From contig NC_064536.1 in the NCBI RefSeq assembly GCF_023856365.1, forward strand, positions 34,774,776 through 34,838,775: a stretch of 64,000 bases of DNA, read 5' to 3'. Source of the DNA: Brienomyrus brachyistius. Taxonomy: Eukaryota; Chordata; Actinopteri; Osteoglossiformes; Mormyridae. The position numbers and the translations under genes are program-made. This document shows positions 1 through 10,926 of this stretch, piece by piece; the stretch's first letter is position 1, and each line of letters starts with the position of its first letter. The notes below the pieces were generated by a model that was given only the letters and a program-made list of their open reading frames with translations, was not told the origin of the DNA and searched no databases.

Positions 1-1085
1 CAAGGATGTTCTTCCCCCTATAACACCCCCTGCAGAAGTACATCTCACTTCCATTAGTAGGGGCCAGTTCAGCATGGTTGGTTTCCTGGACAGGTGAAGT
101 TGTCTTGCTGTCGATCTTGTATGCTGCTTCTCCATCCAATCCTAAAAGTGGAAGTGTGCTCCAGCTCGGTCATTGGGACTGTATCATAGCCGAAGGCTGT
201 CAGCAGCATTGGCCACGCCGTCCACCAGGGCCATTGCGCCATCCTTCACGCATAAAGAAGAACTGACATCCACATTACTGTAGTTTTCTCATAAATAACA
301 TTTATTAGCTGGGATACGTCACCAACTTTCGGCGCCTGGCTTCATAACGGCCACAGTGTTATCTTGTCCCACTGTTTCTATAAGGAAACATTCCAATTAT
401 TCCTTTTTCTGGATCTATTTTTATAAATGAATTGTGAAGGAAAAGGAAAATATGCAAAGGAGGCCAAACTAACACTGCAATCTGGAGTAATGTATTTTAT
501 TCTTTTTATAATAATGGATGAAGTTTAGCTTCCTTACACTCTCTCTGTACCTCTGTTTCTAATGCGGGTTTACGTGAAGAGTTGTACTGTATTTAATCTA
601 ACTACAGCTAGATCAGTACCAGAGATAAAAACACTGGATGTCGCGTTGAATACAGCCGTCTTTGGGAGCGAATGCGTCAACAGAGCCGCCATCTTGGGAC
701 GGGGTAGAGCTCCTTTTAAATGAATGAACGTCTATCAGGGACAAGCTGGCATTCAGAAATAAAGAACCATAAATGGGCAAATTTGAGAAGCGATTTTTAT
801 TGTCTTGGTTCATTATAAATGTCAGACATGTATTTACGACCGAGCCACGAGTAAATCGACAGGGAAGCGGTTTTTCTTAACACAGCCTACTTTTATGTTC
901 AAAATGTAATGCGCATATAGGTATTTTTTCATTCTTCCAATCGAAATAAACATACACTACTCTCCTACTACGTGCAGAACAATGCAAATACAAAACACCA
1001 CAAAAAAGGCCAGCAATGTTAGCTGAAAGACCCTGGTAATCTCCATGATAAATCCCATTGTGTTACCACTCATGCATTTACATTA
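1..1085. other. Non-coding stretch, no recognised gene
   Basis: Only short, unconvincing ORFs are seen here. A CCGCCATCTTGGG stretch near 685 resembles a YY1-type site and lies in a short GC-richer patch, but no transcript structure can be tied to it. The stretch recurs almost unchanged from 56194. Confidence 0.5.
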
Positions 1086-1088
1086 ATG

Positions 1089-1782
1089 CAGGCCGGCTCG
1101 TGGCATTGGCAATATAGGCAATGGGCCAAGGGCGCCATTCATCCAGGGGGCGCCACAAACGGAGGAAGAAAAAAGTGTAACATTCCACTATTCTTAAAGC
1201 TAGTTGGTATTAATGTGTCTTAATATGAAAAGAACAAGCCCACATGAATTTACCTGCTAAACAAAGCCTATTAAGTAGTAATAATAATAATGATGATGAT
1301 GACGATGATGATGATACATAACTTTCCTATGAGCCCCCCCCCCCTTGTAACCTCCCTCAATAACGAACACAAGTTGATCTCTGATCACGGGCATTTATTC
1401 ACATATCTATCCGGTCGAGCATGCCGTGAGAACTAGATAAAATAAAGCACATACATCAAAAAATGAATAAGTAAAAACACAGGCAATTTCCTAAAAATAA
1501 CCAAACACAAACAAATAGGCTACAGCTCGCTCACGCCATTAACTTATGACTGCAGCTCATACAGTAACTCCAATATCCATGAATATTGACATTATAACTT
1601 AAAACACTTTCTCAGCCGCATAACAAATGCTGCACTTATAACTGAGCAAAACAAAAATGTTACCAGCAAAACTGACCAGACCTCAACCCAAACGCAACAT
1701 TAGTTCCGCTATAGTTTCCCTACGCCTGGGGGGGCGCCGGCGCTGATGCTCGCCTAGGGCGCCTCATCGGCTAGGACCGTTA
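1089..1782. mobile_element. Unclassified DNA-element remnant with GGGCGCC-rich ends
   Basis: The left end carries GGCCGGCTCG...AAGGGCGCC and the right end GCCTAGGGCGCC...CGGCTAGGACCG, which resemble each other in inverted orientation only loosely. The pieces on either side (TGCATTTACATTA and GCATTTAAGCATTTGGCAGA) look like one common fish repeat split by the insertion. An AAT/GAT trinucleotide array sits at about 1279-1315. The terminal homology is too weak to name a superfamily; hAT is possible. Confidence 0.4.
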
Positions 1783-2140
1783 CTGCATTTAAGCATTTGG
1801 CAGACGCCTTTATCCAAAGCAACGGGCATTTGTATAGACTTGTAGAGAACTATAGACAATGAACTGTACACAATACATTTTCCAGACAAAGAAAATACTT
1901 TATTTTTTTTTTACATTTAATATGAAAGATGAACATCCGTTTACCTGCTTTTTGGAAAAATAACTATAGACAGGGCAGGTCCATACACACAGGCATCTTG
2001 TGTATATTTGTCAAGAACTATAGCCAATGAACTGCAATATATACTGGTGTCAGTACAGAAGCTGTGTCTTTCCTGTGACGTGGGGGTGGGAAGACAGAGG
2101 CTCTGTTTCTAGTATTTAGTATCCTTGTAACAATACTATT

Positions 2141-2700
2141 TTACACAGTTTCTTCCTCAAACTGCTGCTCTGTAGTTGGAGAGTATGTACTTTTGCCACA
2201 TGGTCTTCTCTCAACTTGTGAAAGCAAGACAAGTGAAATTAAATTGAAATGATGGTTGCCAATGCCATCTTGAGTTTCAGCAATGTGATCACAACGATTA
2301 AATATATCCTGAAAACCTACATCTGCTTTCACAACCCTATTCAACAGAGACTGGATGTTGGAGGCCTGTCTGATGCACTGCTCAGCTGAGCCAATCACCT
2401 TTACTGTACCATGGCTTAGTATCAGCAGGCCTCCATTGTTACGCAAGGTCAGCAGATGATAGTTCTGACGAGACGTGAAGGCACGGCTGTACTAACCAAG
2501 CTACTGCAGCACATCACACTTCAGCTTCTTCACGACCTGCCTAACAACAAAACCTGTGATATACACCAGAGCATTCTCAGTTAGGGCTCCAAAGCTGGCT
2601 GGCAAGTAGCTATGGTCTAACACAACACCAGTGACTTGCTCAAAAGGAGAGGACCCTCTTGTGTCCCTGTCCTTTGGCATGGCTTTGAACAGCAGAAATG
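2141..2700 (-). pseudogene. P-element/THAP9-like transposase C-terminal relic
   Basis: Read on the minus strand, the translation carries YITGFVVRQVVKKLKCDV followed, after two stops, by a 101-residue open segment with LLTLRNNGGLLILS and a terminal stop at 2141. The pairing of a 'YIxGFVVRK..KC..C' block with an 'LxNRGGL' block is characteristic of the C-terminal region of P-element-type (THAP9-like) transposases in vertebrates. The in-frame stops just after KCDV and the missing catalytic core show that it is a dead fragment. Nothing next to it suggests a host gene. The family call is by eye. Confidence 0.5.
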
Positions 2701-2869
2701 CCCATGTTGCCTACATCAAAAGCTTTCTTGCATATCTTGCAGTATGCCCGATGTACATTATCTGTCACATGCCCTATCCAGTACCTGAACTCAGGATTTA
2801 TCGTCCATTCCACCTTAAACGTACACCTCCTTCACATGATTCTGCTCTCCCTCACTTCTGTAATTAGAA

Positions 2870-3930
2870 ACACATTCTCTAAATTAACCATTATAGGCTA
2901 CTATTTTCCTGCAACACTGCCTATTAGTGTCAAAGATATTAAATACAGTAATGCACAAAAATGTAGGCTAAACAGAAATACTGATCCAATACAGATTTTC
3001 TGTAGGCTAACTGTGGTAAACTGAATGTGAAAGCATACCCATATAATTCCTCTAGAGGGAGCTAACGTTCTGGGGAATAATGGAAGCTAGCTAGAACAAG
3101 AAGTTGAGCCAGAAGCCGTTAAGCCTGTTTGTAGTAGTGCAAATAAACGGCACAAGCCAAGTAATATTTATTGTGTGGTGATTACTGGGCTTGAAGGATA
3201 TCACAGGAACCTACACAAACACACAAACACAGGCATTTAGATGTAGGCTTCAAGTAGCCTAAGCTCAATTTGTTTTTAAATGAAAGAGCTCTAAGTCTAA
3301 TCATTTTTAAGACTGTTATCGTCTTTGTGCTGTTTCAGATTTGGTTCACTGAATTTATTTGCTTAACAGTGGGACCACGTAGGCCTCCAAAATGATTTTA
3401 GATCGATTACCGTCATTGACAATTAGCACTATGCTAACACCTAATGGGAACTGCCATTAACAGGCTAACAGAAATTAGCATCGCCAATTTACTTGACATG
3501 TTTAACATGCGGCCTGGGTCCACATCAGATGGTATGAAGTAACAAAACTATCAGTTGCACCATATGCACTGTGGTCATACTTACAGTCATGAACTTGAGA
3601 AATTTCAATTGATGAACTGATATCCTTTTGTTCTCCTGTCAGCTACTAACAAGCTAGAGCAACGAGAGTCAAAATATGATAGGTCGCATTAAGTTGATGT
3701 CATTGTCCAAGGTATGCATAATGAAAACGAAGCGGCGGCCATTTTACTGGGGTGCGAGAGACAAGAGCAGCAAGAAAACTGGAGAAAAACTGAGTAGGGG
3801 CTATGCTGTAACAACGCGAGACCTCGACGAGAAGCACGGCAGTATTGAACACGGCGGTGCGCAGCTGACTGCAAAAAGGTTATCAATCGGATTCTTTCCA
3901 CGCCAACTTATCTCTAGACAGCCTTAAAGG
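2870..3930. other. Non-coding stretch before the L1
   Basis: No supported gene is seen. There are only short overlapping ORFs on both strands and a GC-richer segment at about 3710-3890 containing GGCGGCCATTTTA. This could be an old promoter or the 5' flank of the L1, but no start site or splice signal can be defended. Confidence 0.4.
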
Positions 3931-4041
3931 TAATCAAAATTCATTTCAGTTGTATCCATAAAAAAAATTAGCATCCTGGAGCACAGTGAAATTCTGAACA
4001 GTTTAGAAAATTGTATAGACGAGTACTTCGAGAGAATTGCT

Positions 4042-4368
4042 ATGCGAAAATCAGACAAAACACCGACCACTTCCACCTGTAAAAATAACTCGTCCTCCAA
4101 GAGAAGCCGCCCCGAGGACTCCCCAGAAGCGGCTTCTCGTAATACCAACGATGTGACAGACATTTTGGAGTCTATAGATATACGACTATCCTGCTTAGAG
4201 GCGCGTCTATCCCTAATGGAAATTCTCCATAAAGAGTTCCAGGCTTTGCGTGAGTCAGTGGAGTACAGCCAACAACAGGTGGAATCACTTGCTGCAGAGA
4301 ATGCGACCCTCGGGGAATCGGTAAAATCCCTCACAGATGGAATGATGCGCCTTTCGGAGGAAAATTAA
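4042..4368 (+). pseudogene. L1 ORF1 N-terminal/coiled-coil fragment
   Basis: This 108-residue open segment has a basic, serine-rich start (NNSSSKRSRPEDSPEAA). A heptad-like stretch runs from about residue 35 to 105 (ILESIDIRLSCLEARLSLME...VESLAAENATLGESVKSL), as in the ORF1p coiled coil that trimerises the nucleic-acid chaperone. It stops at 4366, after which the nested LINE tail separates it from the ORF1 C-terminal part. The homology extends upstream of this ATG to about 3960, so the true ORF1 start may be earlier or lost. Copy 2 (60235-60573) has a 5-bp insertion near the end that changes the last residues. Confidence 0.7.
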
Positions 4369-4450
4369 AAAATAAAATAAACTATCATTGACCTCCAGGC
4401 CCGCCGCATGACAGACAATTTAGTAATTTCAGGCATCCTGGAGAAAGCAT

Positions 4451-4498
4451 ATTTTAGCACTTTGAAATTGCTAAAATATAAAGTGCAATACAAATAAA

Positions 4499-4537
<39 letters not shown>

Positions 4538-4539
4538 AG
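4451..4539 (+). mobile_element. Short LINE 3'-tail insertion with (ATT)n
   Basis: The segment begins TTTTAGCACTTTGAAATTGC, continues with AAAGTGCAATACAAATAAAA and ends in an ATT array of about 37 bases. This is the form of an L2-type LINE 3' terminus (an AGCACTTTG block, a short hairpin, then a microsatellite tail). It interrupts ORF1 of the host L1 and is present in both copies of the large repeat, so it predates the duplication. Confidence 0.6.
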
Positions 4540-4865
4540 TGAAAGAGTTCATTCTAACTCAGCTAAAACTCCCGGAGGACACAGTAAAAACCATCAGCTT
4601 CTATCGAGTTCACCACCTAGGAGTGAAGAGACCCGACGGACGCAGACCCAGACCAATAGTGGCTAAATTCGAGCACTTTAAACAAAAAGAACTGGTTAAA
4701 AGCCTCGGCCGGGAATTAAAAGGAACAAACTTTAGCATCAACGACCAGTTTCCCAAGGAGATCCTGGAAAGAAGGAAGATCCTGTTCCCTATAAGGAAAA
4801 AATTCATCGACGGAGGCTCCCGTGCTGTCATCGCGGTCAACAAACTGTATGTCAGCGGATGGGTC
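4540..4865 (+). pseudogene. L1 ORF1 RRM/C-terminal domain fragment
   Basis: The translation runs KEFILTQLKLPEDTVKTISF, then YRVHHLGVKRPDGRRPRPIV and a stretch containing KRRKILFPIRKKF-like residues. This pattern of an RNA-recognition fold followed by a basic C-terminal domain is typical of L1 ORF1p: the 'HR.G....RPRPI' and 'R..L.....' blocks are visible. Its 3' end is joined directly to the ORF2 reverse transcriptase, with a frame change near 4860, so ORF1's natural end, the intergenic region and the ORF2 endonuclease were deleted together. Confidence 0.75.
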
Positions 4866-6213
4866 TTTTGCCACCGGACCCGGAGCCGTACAGCATCTTC
4901 CAAATAATAAAGTCCCAGGTCCCGATGGTTTCCCAGCAGAATTCTACAAAGTATTTTGGCCAACGTTAGCACCCGTTTTTATCAGAATGGTTACTCAAAT
5001 TCATAATGATCACTCGCTATCTCCAAACTTGAACTATTAGCCTGCTTCTGAAACCTGGTAAAGACCCAACGCTGACATCGAGCTACCGCCCAATCTTACT
5101 CATAGACGTAGATCTTAAAATAATTTGCCAAAGTCCTTGCCAAAAGATTAGAGAAAGTTAGTCCATTTCTTATACATCCTGACCAAACAGGTTTTTATCA
5201 AGGGTAGACACTCAGCCAATAATACACGTAGACTATTGAATGTTATAGACTATTGCTCCATTAACAAATTAGAAACCACGGTTATATCTCTAGATGCAGA
5301 GAAAGCATTTGACAAAGTAAATTGTAAATTTCTATTTGCAGTTCTACATAAATTTGGATTTGGTTCATCCTTCATAAGCTGGATTAAAACACTATACAGC
5401 TCTCCAAATGAACGTATTAGGACAAATGAACTATTTTCTCGAAGCCTCCGTTTGCAGAGGGGCACCAGGCAGGGCTGCCCGCTCTCTCCCTCGCTTTTTG
5501 TTATCTTCATTGAGCCACTAGCAGCGGCGATTAGACAAAATTTACATATTAAAGGAATTCAAACAAAAAAAAAAATAGACCATAAGATAAGCCTTTATGC
5601 AGTTGACGTATTACTCTTTCTTAGGAACTCACCAGCCTCTCTTCTTAAGACAATATCACTTATAGATAAGTTCTCATCTATATCAGACTACTCCGTCAAC
5701 TGGAGCAGACCAACAGTTCTGCCTTGTAATTTCCAAAACACAACTGCTACTCTATTGCAGTCAGGTAACCTCAGATACTTAGGCATACATTTTTCCACCA
5801 GGCTCTCAGACTTGGTACAGATGAATGACATTCCAGTATTAAAAATGGTAGATTTCATGCGATGGAAAAATCTACCTATATCACTCATGGGTAGAATTGC
5901 CACCATTAAAATGAAGATCCTGCCTAAAATCAATTACTTGTTCTCAATGATCCCTAATAAACCCTCTATTGCTTGGTTTATATCACTAGACACAAGCATC
6001 TCATCATTTTTATGGAAGAATAAACCATCGCGAATAAGATTAAAAACCCTACAAAATGCTAAAGGTGATGGTGGTCTAGAACTACCAAATTTCTATCACT
6101 ACTTCTTAGCCAACAGATTGCAGTATGTATCAAATTGGATTAAATCAAGCCCAGTAGACAGTCCATGGCTGGACTTAGAACAAGCAATCAGTGGAGAAGT
6201 AAAAAATCTCTGA
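4866..6213 (+). pseudogene. L1 ORF2 reverse transcriptase fragment
   Basis: The region starts with LPNNKVPGPDGFPAEFYK and passes through a frameshifted 'SYRPI...HPDQTGFIKGRHS' section at about 5080-5230. It is then open for 325 residues from 5236 with LDAEKAFDKV (about residues 20-29), [12 protein letters not shown] (about 76-87) and SLYAVDVLLF (about 118-127). The last block is the YADD polymerase motif with the first aspartate replaced by valine, so the enzyme would be inactive. The endonuclease domain is absent. In the second genomic copy an A-run one base shorter ends this frame immediately before YAVD. Confidence 0.85.
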
Positions 6214-7024
6214 TCTACCCTTTATAAGTCCTAGCATGAAGCGTTATAACTGTTTTAAAAGCCTTAGTAACCTCATTGACAGCCTGGTGGGAATTTTTTA
6301 AAATAACCAGGTCTGCACTTAGCCCTGTAATCTAACACCCATTTGGAACAATCCAGATATTTGCCAAAAAAAGAAAGCATTGAACTTTCCTGTATGGCGT
6401 GATAAAGGGATTATAAATCTATAAATAGATGACTCAATTTCCCTCCCAACCTCAAAATGGGAGCAAGATCTATCCATTGATCCCGAGCAAAACGTTTGGA
6501 ATCAAATATGTTTAAACCCTTTCAAAATGACTAAAAGTCCCAACTTGCAACTTGTACAATACAAAACTCTCCATTGAATACACTACACAGGACAAAGGAT
6601 GTTCCAAATAGGCCTTAAACACTCAAACTTATGTACCCACTGCTCAGGTAACTTTGTGGAGAACTACAGTACATGCATGCAATAAGGTCCTGCACACCGG
6701 TGCAGAAGTTCTGGCAGATGATATGTGAAGATCTATCAGTATGGTTTAATTGTCATATCCCAACCTCACCCACACTGTATATTTTAGGAGATGCAAGTGA
6801 ATTAGATATGGAAGAAAATAAGGCACACATAATCCTTACTGCCTTAGGCATTGCAAAGAAAACTATCTTCATGAACAGGAAATCAAAAAATAATTTATGT
6901 ATTACTCAGCATAGAAATTTACTGTTAGACCACTTAAGTATGGAGAGAATATCTGCTCCCATCCAAAATAAACAATTATGTGAATTGGATTCTCTCTGGT
7001 CCACTCTCTCTCTGGGCCAATTCC
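6214..7024 (+). pseudogene. L1 ORF2 C-terminal region, broken
   Basis: After the stop at 6213, L1 ORF2 homology resumes with several frame changes. It is best seen from 6673 in a 117-residue stretch with FWQMICEDLSVWFNCHIPTS and the end LCELDSLWSTLSLG. In intact L1 elements this part follows the RT and contains a cysteine-rich segment (here CTHCSG-like at about 6637-6655). The open frame beyond about 7024 is 3' UTR read-through and is not part of the protein. Confidence 0.7.
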
Positions 7025-7262
7025 ATTATATGGGGGGGTGGTCGGCTGTGGTCTCGTCTCCTCGGGATCCTGGCGGATGGCCCTCGAGCAATGGGCGTCT
7101 AGTGGCTTCTTGGGATGGCTGCCGTTTTATGATGTCTGGGTGTTTGCCCTGGCTGGGGGTGGTGGGGGGGAGCTTGGGCGGGTGCTAACTGGTGGTTATG
7201 GGGCGTGGGGTCTGGAGTGCTCGTGGTGGCAGGGGCTGGCCCTGGGAGGGGCGGTTGACCTC

Positions 7263-7989
7263 TGTTACGTGCCGTAAGGTTTGGGGGGGATTGTCCTGAT
7301 TGTTGTCCGGCTGCCTTCGTCTCCGCCTCCCGGACCTGGCCATGCCCCGAGCCTCGACGCTACTTCCGCGTTTGTGAATTGAAAAGGCCGGCGCGGGAGA
7401 GTAGCGGCAGCTCTGCTCACAGTTGGTTGTTGCGCTATTGATTTGCTTGTGTTCTTTTGATTGATCGTGTATGACAGTTTTTGGTTTTCCGGTTTTCGTC
7501 TCTTGCCTTATCCCTCTGTACCTTTGCCTTTGGTTTTGACTGCTTTCTGGTTTGTGATCTATTGCCTTCCTCCTGACTCCTCTCTTGCTTCGCCCCTCGG
7601 ATACTGTGTTTCGGCTTTGGTGTTCTGTATGTCCGTTTCTGTTAAGTGCGTAGGGAGTGACGGCTGTTTTGTTTTGCGTACGTGTTGCTTATTCTGTGTT
7701 TTGGTTAGGGAGTTAGGATTAGTCTGTGTCATTTTCTTTTCATTTAGAATTAGCTTAGTTTGGGACGTGTTCGTTAGTGGGGTTTTGTTTATTGTTTTGG
7801 CGGTGTCACTCCCGAAGTCTGTTGCCCTATTGTGTGTGAAAGTCTTTGTGAATAAACATAAAAAAAATACAAAAAAAGATCCCTTTGTGTCCCGTGTTCC
7901 CTTTTCCCATACCCTGGTTGTCTCGTTTTCCCCTCTCCTTTCCCTTTACCTTTCTGGCGGTCCTCAACCCTAGACTGAAGATCGTAACA
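7263..7989 (+). mobile_element. Solo LTR, probable Ty3/Gypsy- or ERV-type
   Basis: The element begins TGTTACG and ends CGTAACA, a perfect 7-bp terminal inversion with the canonical TG...CA. It is flanked by CCTC on both sides (7259-7262 and 7990-7993), a 4-bp target-site duplication, or 5 bp (ACCTC) if the shared terminal A is counted. A polyadenylation signal AATAAA lies at about 7851, followed by an A-rich stretch, giving the plus orientation. No coding region or second LTR is adjacent, so it is a solo LTR left by LTR-LTR recombination. It sits inside the L1 3' UTR and is shared by both genomic copies. Confidence 0.85.
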
Positions 7990-9455
7990 CCTCTTTGGTG
8001 CAGGCCTCGGTACGGGGTTCGAGGCTGTGGCGCCTGGGGCCTGGCCATCTCTTCGGTGGGTGCCTCCCTGCGCCGGGGTGGCCTGTGTTTCCACCGGGGT
8101 GCCGCCGAGGGTGGGGGAGGGGTGGGGTGGGTTTTGGTGCTGGCAGTGCCCTGGAGGCCCCAGGTCCGCTCCTTCCCGCTCGGCGGGGGGGGCTGGGGTG
8201 CCTACTAAGGCAGCTGGTTAGCTGGCTTTCTTTTTCCAGGGGGTGAATAATCTGCCCCCTGGCCTTATGAATCCTAGCCCCTCTCCCCCCTCATTCACAA
8301 CATGCCACGCACACATGTACGACCTCTGGGGGGGGGGGGCGTATGCCGTGCATACTACGGTGGGGAGGGCCATTTACGTGGCCTTACTCACTCCGTTGCG
8401 CGGCCTTCTGCCTCCCCGTTTTAATTGCACTTTAGTCATCACATACCAGTATACACACGGGGCCTTGGGGGGCGGGGGCACTACTCAGAGGCTGGTGGTA
8501 TCACTCGCCTCTGTGCTGCTGCCGCCCCCAAATTTTACTCACATCATATACATTGAGGGTCTTGATGGGGAGGAGATGTGGAGGAGAGCTGTTCACAAGC
8601 AGCGCTCCTCAACGCTTCCCCCGTCAATTTTAAATTCATCTTAGTTTCTCAACTGTCATACTCACCCTTACACTACATACAGTCTCATACATCACCACAC
8701 GCCTCCAACACTCTACCTTTCACACAGGTGCATGGGGGAGGAGAGTGGGAGGGTCTTCCTACTCCCCTGCTTCCTGCCGGGGGTGTGGGGGGGGGCGCTT
8801 GGGTGGTCGCTCGGCTGGTGGCGCCCTGGGGTCGCGGCTGGTTGCATTCTCCCGCACGTCGGAGGGCAGTTCGGAGTAAATGGGCCTATGTCTTTTTGTC
8901 TCTGTGTGTGGGTGTCTGTGTATGTTGTGGGGATGTGTGTATGGTGTATGTGCATGGCTGCGAGGTGTGTTTGCGGGGTGTCTGTGTGGATGGTGGCGGC
9001 CTGGGTCCGTGCTTGCTGCTCCGTCCTGGGTGCGGTTGGTCTCCTGGGCATGGTTGCTGGCCCCTTTCCACTGGCTGGTGGCCCGGGGGGGGCTCGGGCC
9101 TCTCCAGCGTGGGTGAGGCTCTCTACTGGGAGCTGGTCGGCCCCCGGCCGCCTGGGGTCCTAGGGGCCCTGGCCTTAGCTCATACGGGAGTGGCCGCGCC
9201 CTCGCATTTGGGAACCCACCTCTGGTTCTTTGGGGCTCATGCCCTTTTGGCTGCGGGGGCTGCGTCTGGGACCTCCCTCCTCCCCCGGCTGGAGTGGAGG
9301 CATGGCTGTTATTGGGACGTGGGGCCCGGCTCTTCCGTGCTCTTTGGGTGCTGCGTACGTCCTGGTCCTCCCGGGCCTGTCTCCGCCGACCTCTGGCTCT
9401 TGTGGGGTGTGGTTGCGGCGTCCCACCCTTGCTATTTAGTCCATTTCATGTTGAA
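7990..9455 (+). repeat. G-rich 3' UTR of L1
   Basis: The plus strand is packed with GGG runs, for example 12 G at about 8328-8339 and many GGGGTGGG-type clusters. This would allow many G-quadruplexes in the element RNA. The long open frames here (up to 349 codons) come from the low stop-codon density of G/C-rich DNA and show no protein-family motif. The same composition recurs at 16790-18580. Confidence 0.75.
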
Positions 9456-9532
9456 AACACACGCACACAACACACGCACACAACACACGCACACAACACA
9501 TGCACACAACACACGCACACAACACACGCACC
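9456..9532. repeat. 13-bp minisatellite (ACACGCACACAAC)n
   Basis: About six tandem units of ACACGCACACAAC with a single ACATG variant lie between the G-rich L1 3' UTR and its A/T-rich tail. Confidence 0.9.
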
Positions 9533-10026
9533 CTAGCCTGCATCTCGCCTACACAATTGAGCACACATGCACTTATACTTGCATGCATCCATCCAAGCAC
9601 ACACTAAGATTTTATATGCTTGTATAGTTGTGTTACTTTCTTCACTTTTTAATTTTGTTTGTTCCTGAATTCATCCATTTCTGGATAATTTCACATTTCT
9701 GAATTTATCCACTCTTGACATGTTTCTCACTTATTCCTTTTTTCTTTTTCCTTCTTTTTTCCCTCCTAATCTGTCCCTCCTCTTCGGCCAGCTCACCCAC
9801 TGCAAAATTTTGTATGTGTTCAAAATAAAATAAATAAATAAAATCAAATAAAATAAAATAAAGAAATCGATTAACATGAGGAGTCTATACAGAGTTTATA
9901 GAGCCCCTCATGGTAAAGCAAACATGTTTGGCAGAGCAGTGCATTCAGACCTCGATTCTGCTAAAGCTGCCGGACAAGACAAAGGCGAAAAAAAAGAAGA
10001 AGGTGGGGGTCAGTGCAGCAGTGGAT

Positions 10027-10183
10027 AGTTCAGGTCCAGAAAGTAAAAATCCAGACCAAGATTTAGTTTCAACCAACCAGCTGAGTACTCTGAGTCTGTG
10101 GCACTTTACACAACTAGTTGTTTGAAACAAAATACAGGACTGGATTTTTACTCTCTGGACCTAAACTATCCACTTCTGGATCA
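10027..10183. mobile_element. Foldback MITE, copy 1
   Basis: The left arm GGTCCAGAAAGTAAAAATCC...TTTCAACCAACCAG and the right arm read inverted as AGGTCCAGAGAGTAAAAATC...TTTCAAACAACTAG form a hairpin with about 57-bp arms and a short loop. A second copy with the same arms is at 33543-33702. No ORF is present. Such foldback elements move only with an external transposase. Confidence 0.75.
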
Positions 10184-10914
10184 GTGTCATTCTTAAAGTC
10201 GTGTTTCAACTTCTGGCAAAGTTCTCCCAGGAGCCCATCTCTGTTGTATGTACATTTGACATGTAATTCATTCCTGCCCAGATCCCTGACAAACAGTTGG
10301 AGGCAGAGTTACTTACTATCAGAGTATGTGAATTTATACACACACCAGCAGCTGTGACAGAATAAGATATTTCCTGTATACTGCTGCCACATAGTGGACA
10401 CAAGGAAGACTGCAATCAATTCTAAAATCAGTCAGTCAACATGCTACCGCCACAGACTATTATTGGGAAGTGATAAAACTTCAGGGAACAATATGAATAT
10501 AAAAATATAGATGTAGTAAGTATATTGTGCAAAATGTATCTTCATCTTAACTACGCTGAATGGTGGAGTGAGAGAGAGTGAGAGCCTGTCCCAGAGTAAG
10601 TGATCCTCACCTGGAGGCCCATCAGTGAAGAAGAGGATGAAGAGGAGCATCAGAGGAGCCTGAAGTGTGGATCGCTGACCTCAGATCTGTGGAGACTGAC
10701 ACTCACTTCCTGACTCTCCATAACTTCACTGCCTCCCTTTTTCTGGGTTTTAAATGTTTAAAAATCATCCATCTATCTTTGATAAAAATAAACTGTTTGT
10801 GCACTGATACATTTTCTCTCTATTTCTTGTCTGTAATAAGGAAAACAGTTTGATGCTGCTTTTGTCCTGCTCTTACCAGGAATAAATATTTTGATTACAT
10901 CTAGAATCTTATTT
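10184..10914. other. Non-coding stretch, nothing recognised
   Basis: Short ORFs only. At about 10560-10640 there is GAGTGAGAGCCTGTCCCAGA followed by coding-like composition on the minus strand (GEDHLLWDRLSLSL), but no splice structure or family motif supports a gene. Confidence 0.4.
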
Positions 10915-10926
10915 TAGAAACATGAT

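Larger units (their letters stand above)
1..7792. repeat. Large near-identical direct repeat, copy 1
   Basis: This block matches 56194-64000 base for base apart from about ten substitutions and four small indels: +5 near 4350, -1 in an A-run near 5570, +1 in a G-run near 7033 and +10 near 7079, all stated as copy 2 relative to copy 1. The net shift of +15 agrees with the offset changing from 56193 at the start to 56208 at the solo LTR. The left edge of copy 1 and the right edge of copy 2 lie outside the window, so the true length is unknown. It could be a segmental duplication or two haplotypes placed in one contig. Confidence 0.97.
3942..9866 (+). mobile_element. L1-clade LINE, internally deleted, with nested insertions
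   Basis: The order along the plus strand is: ORF1 coiled-coil part, a nested LINE tail with an ATT array, the ORF1 C-terminal part, a junction directly into the middle of the ORF2 reverse transcriptase, the ORF2 C-terminus, then a very G-rich 3' UTR ending in an A/T-rich (AAATAAAATA) tail at about 9820-9866. The ORF2 endonuclease and N-terminal RT region are missing. A solo LTR is inserted at 7263-7989. The 5' boundary is approximate because no target-site duplication was found. The RT and C-terminal motifs match the L1 lineage common in teleosts. The element is defective. Confidence 0.85.

Noticed and set aside
4860..4907. In-frame ORF1-RT fusion as a new gene
   Set aside because: The frame changes at the junction and the RT motif is mutated; both genomic copies share it only because of the large duplication.
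7461..7973. 170-codon hydrophobic ORF resembling a membrane protein
   Set aside because: It lies inside the solo LTR; the T-rich composition gives hydrophobic codons by chance.
9451..9535. CRISPR-like array
   Set aside because: The units are contiguous 13-bp tandem repeats without unique spacers, in a vertebrate genome.
8578..9627. 349-codon plus-strand ORF
   Set aside because: It lies in the G-rich L1 3' UTR where stops are rare; no motif, and overlapping ORFs in other frames are equally long.
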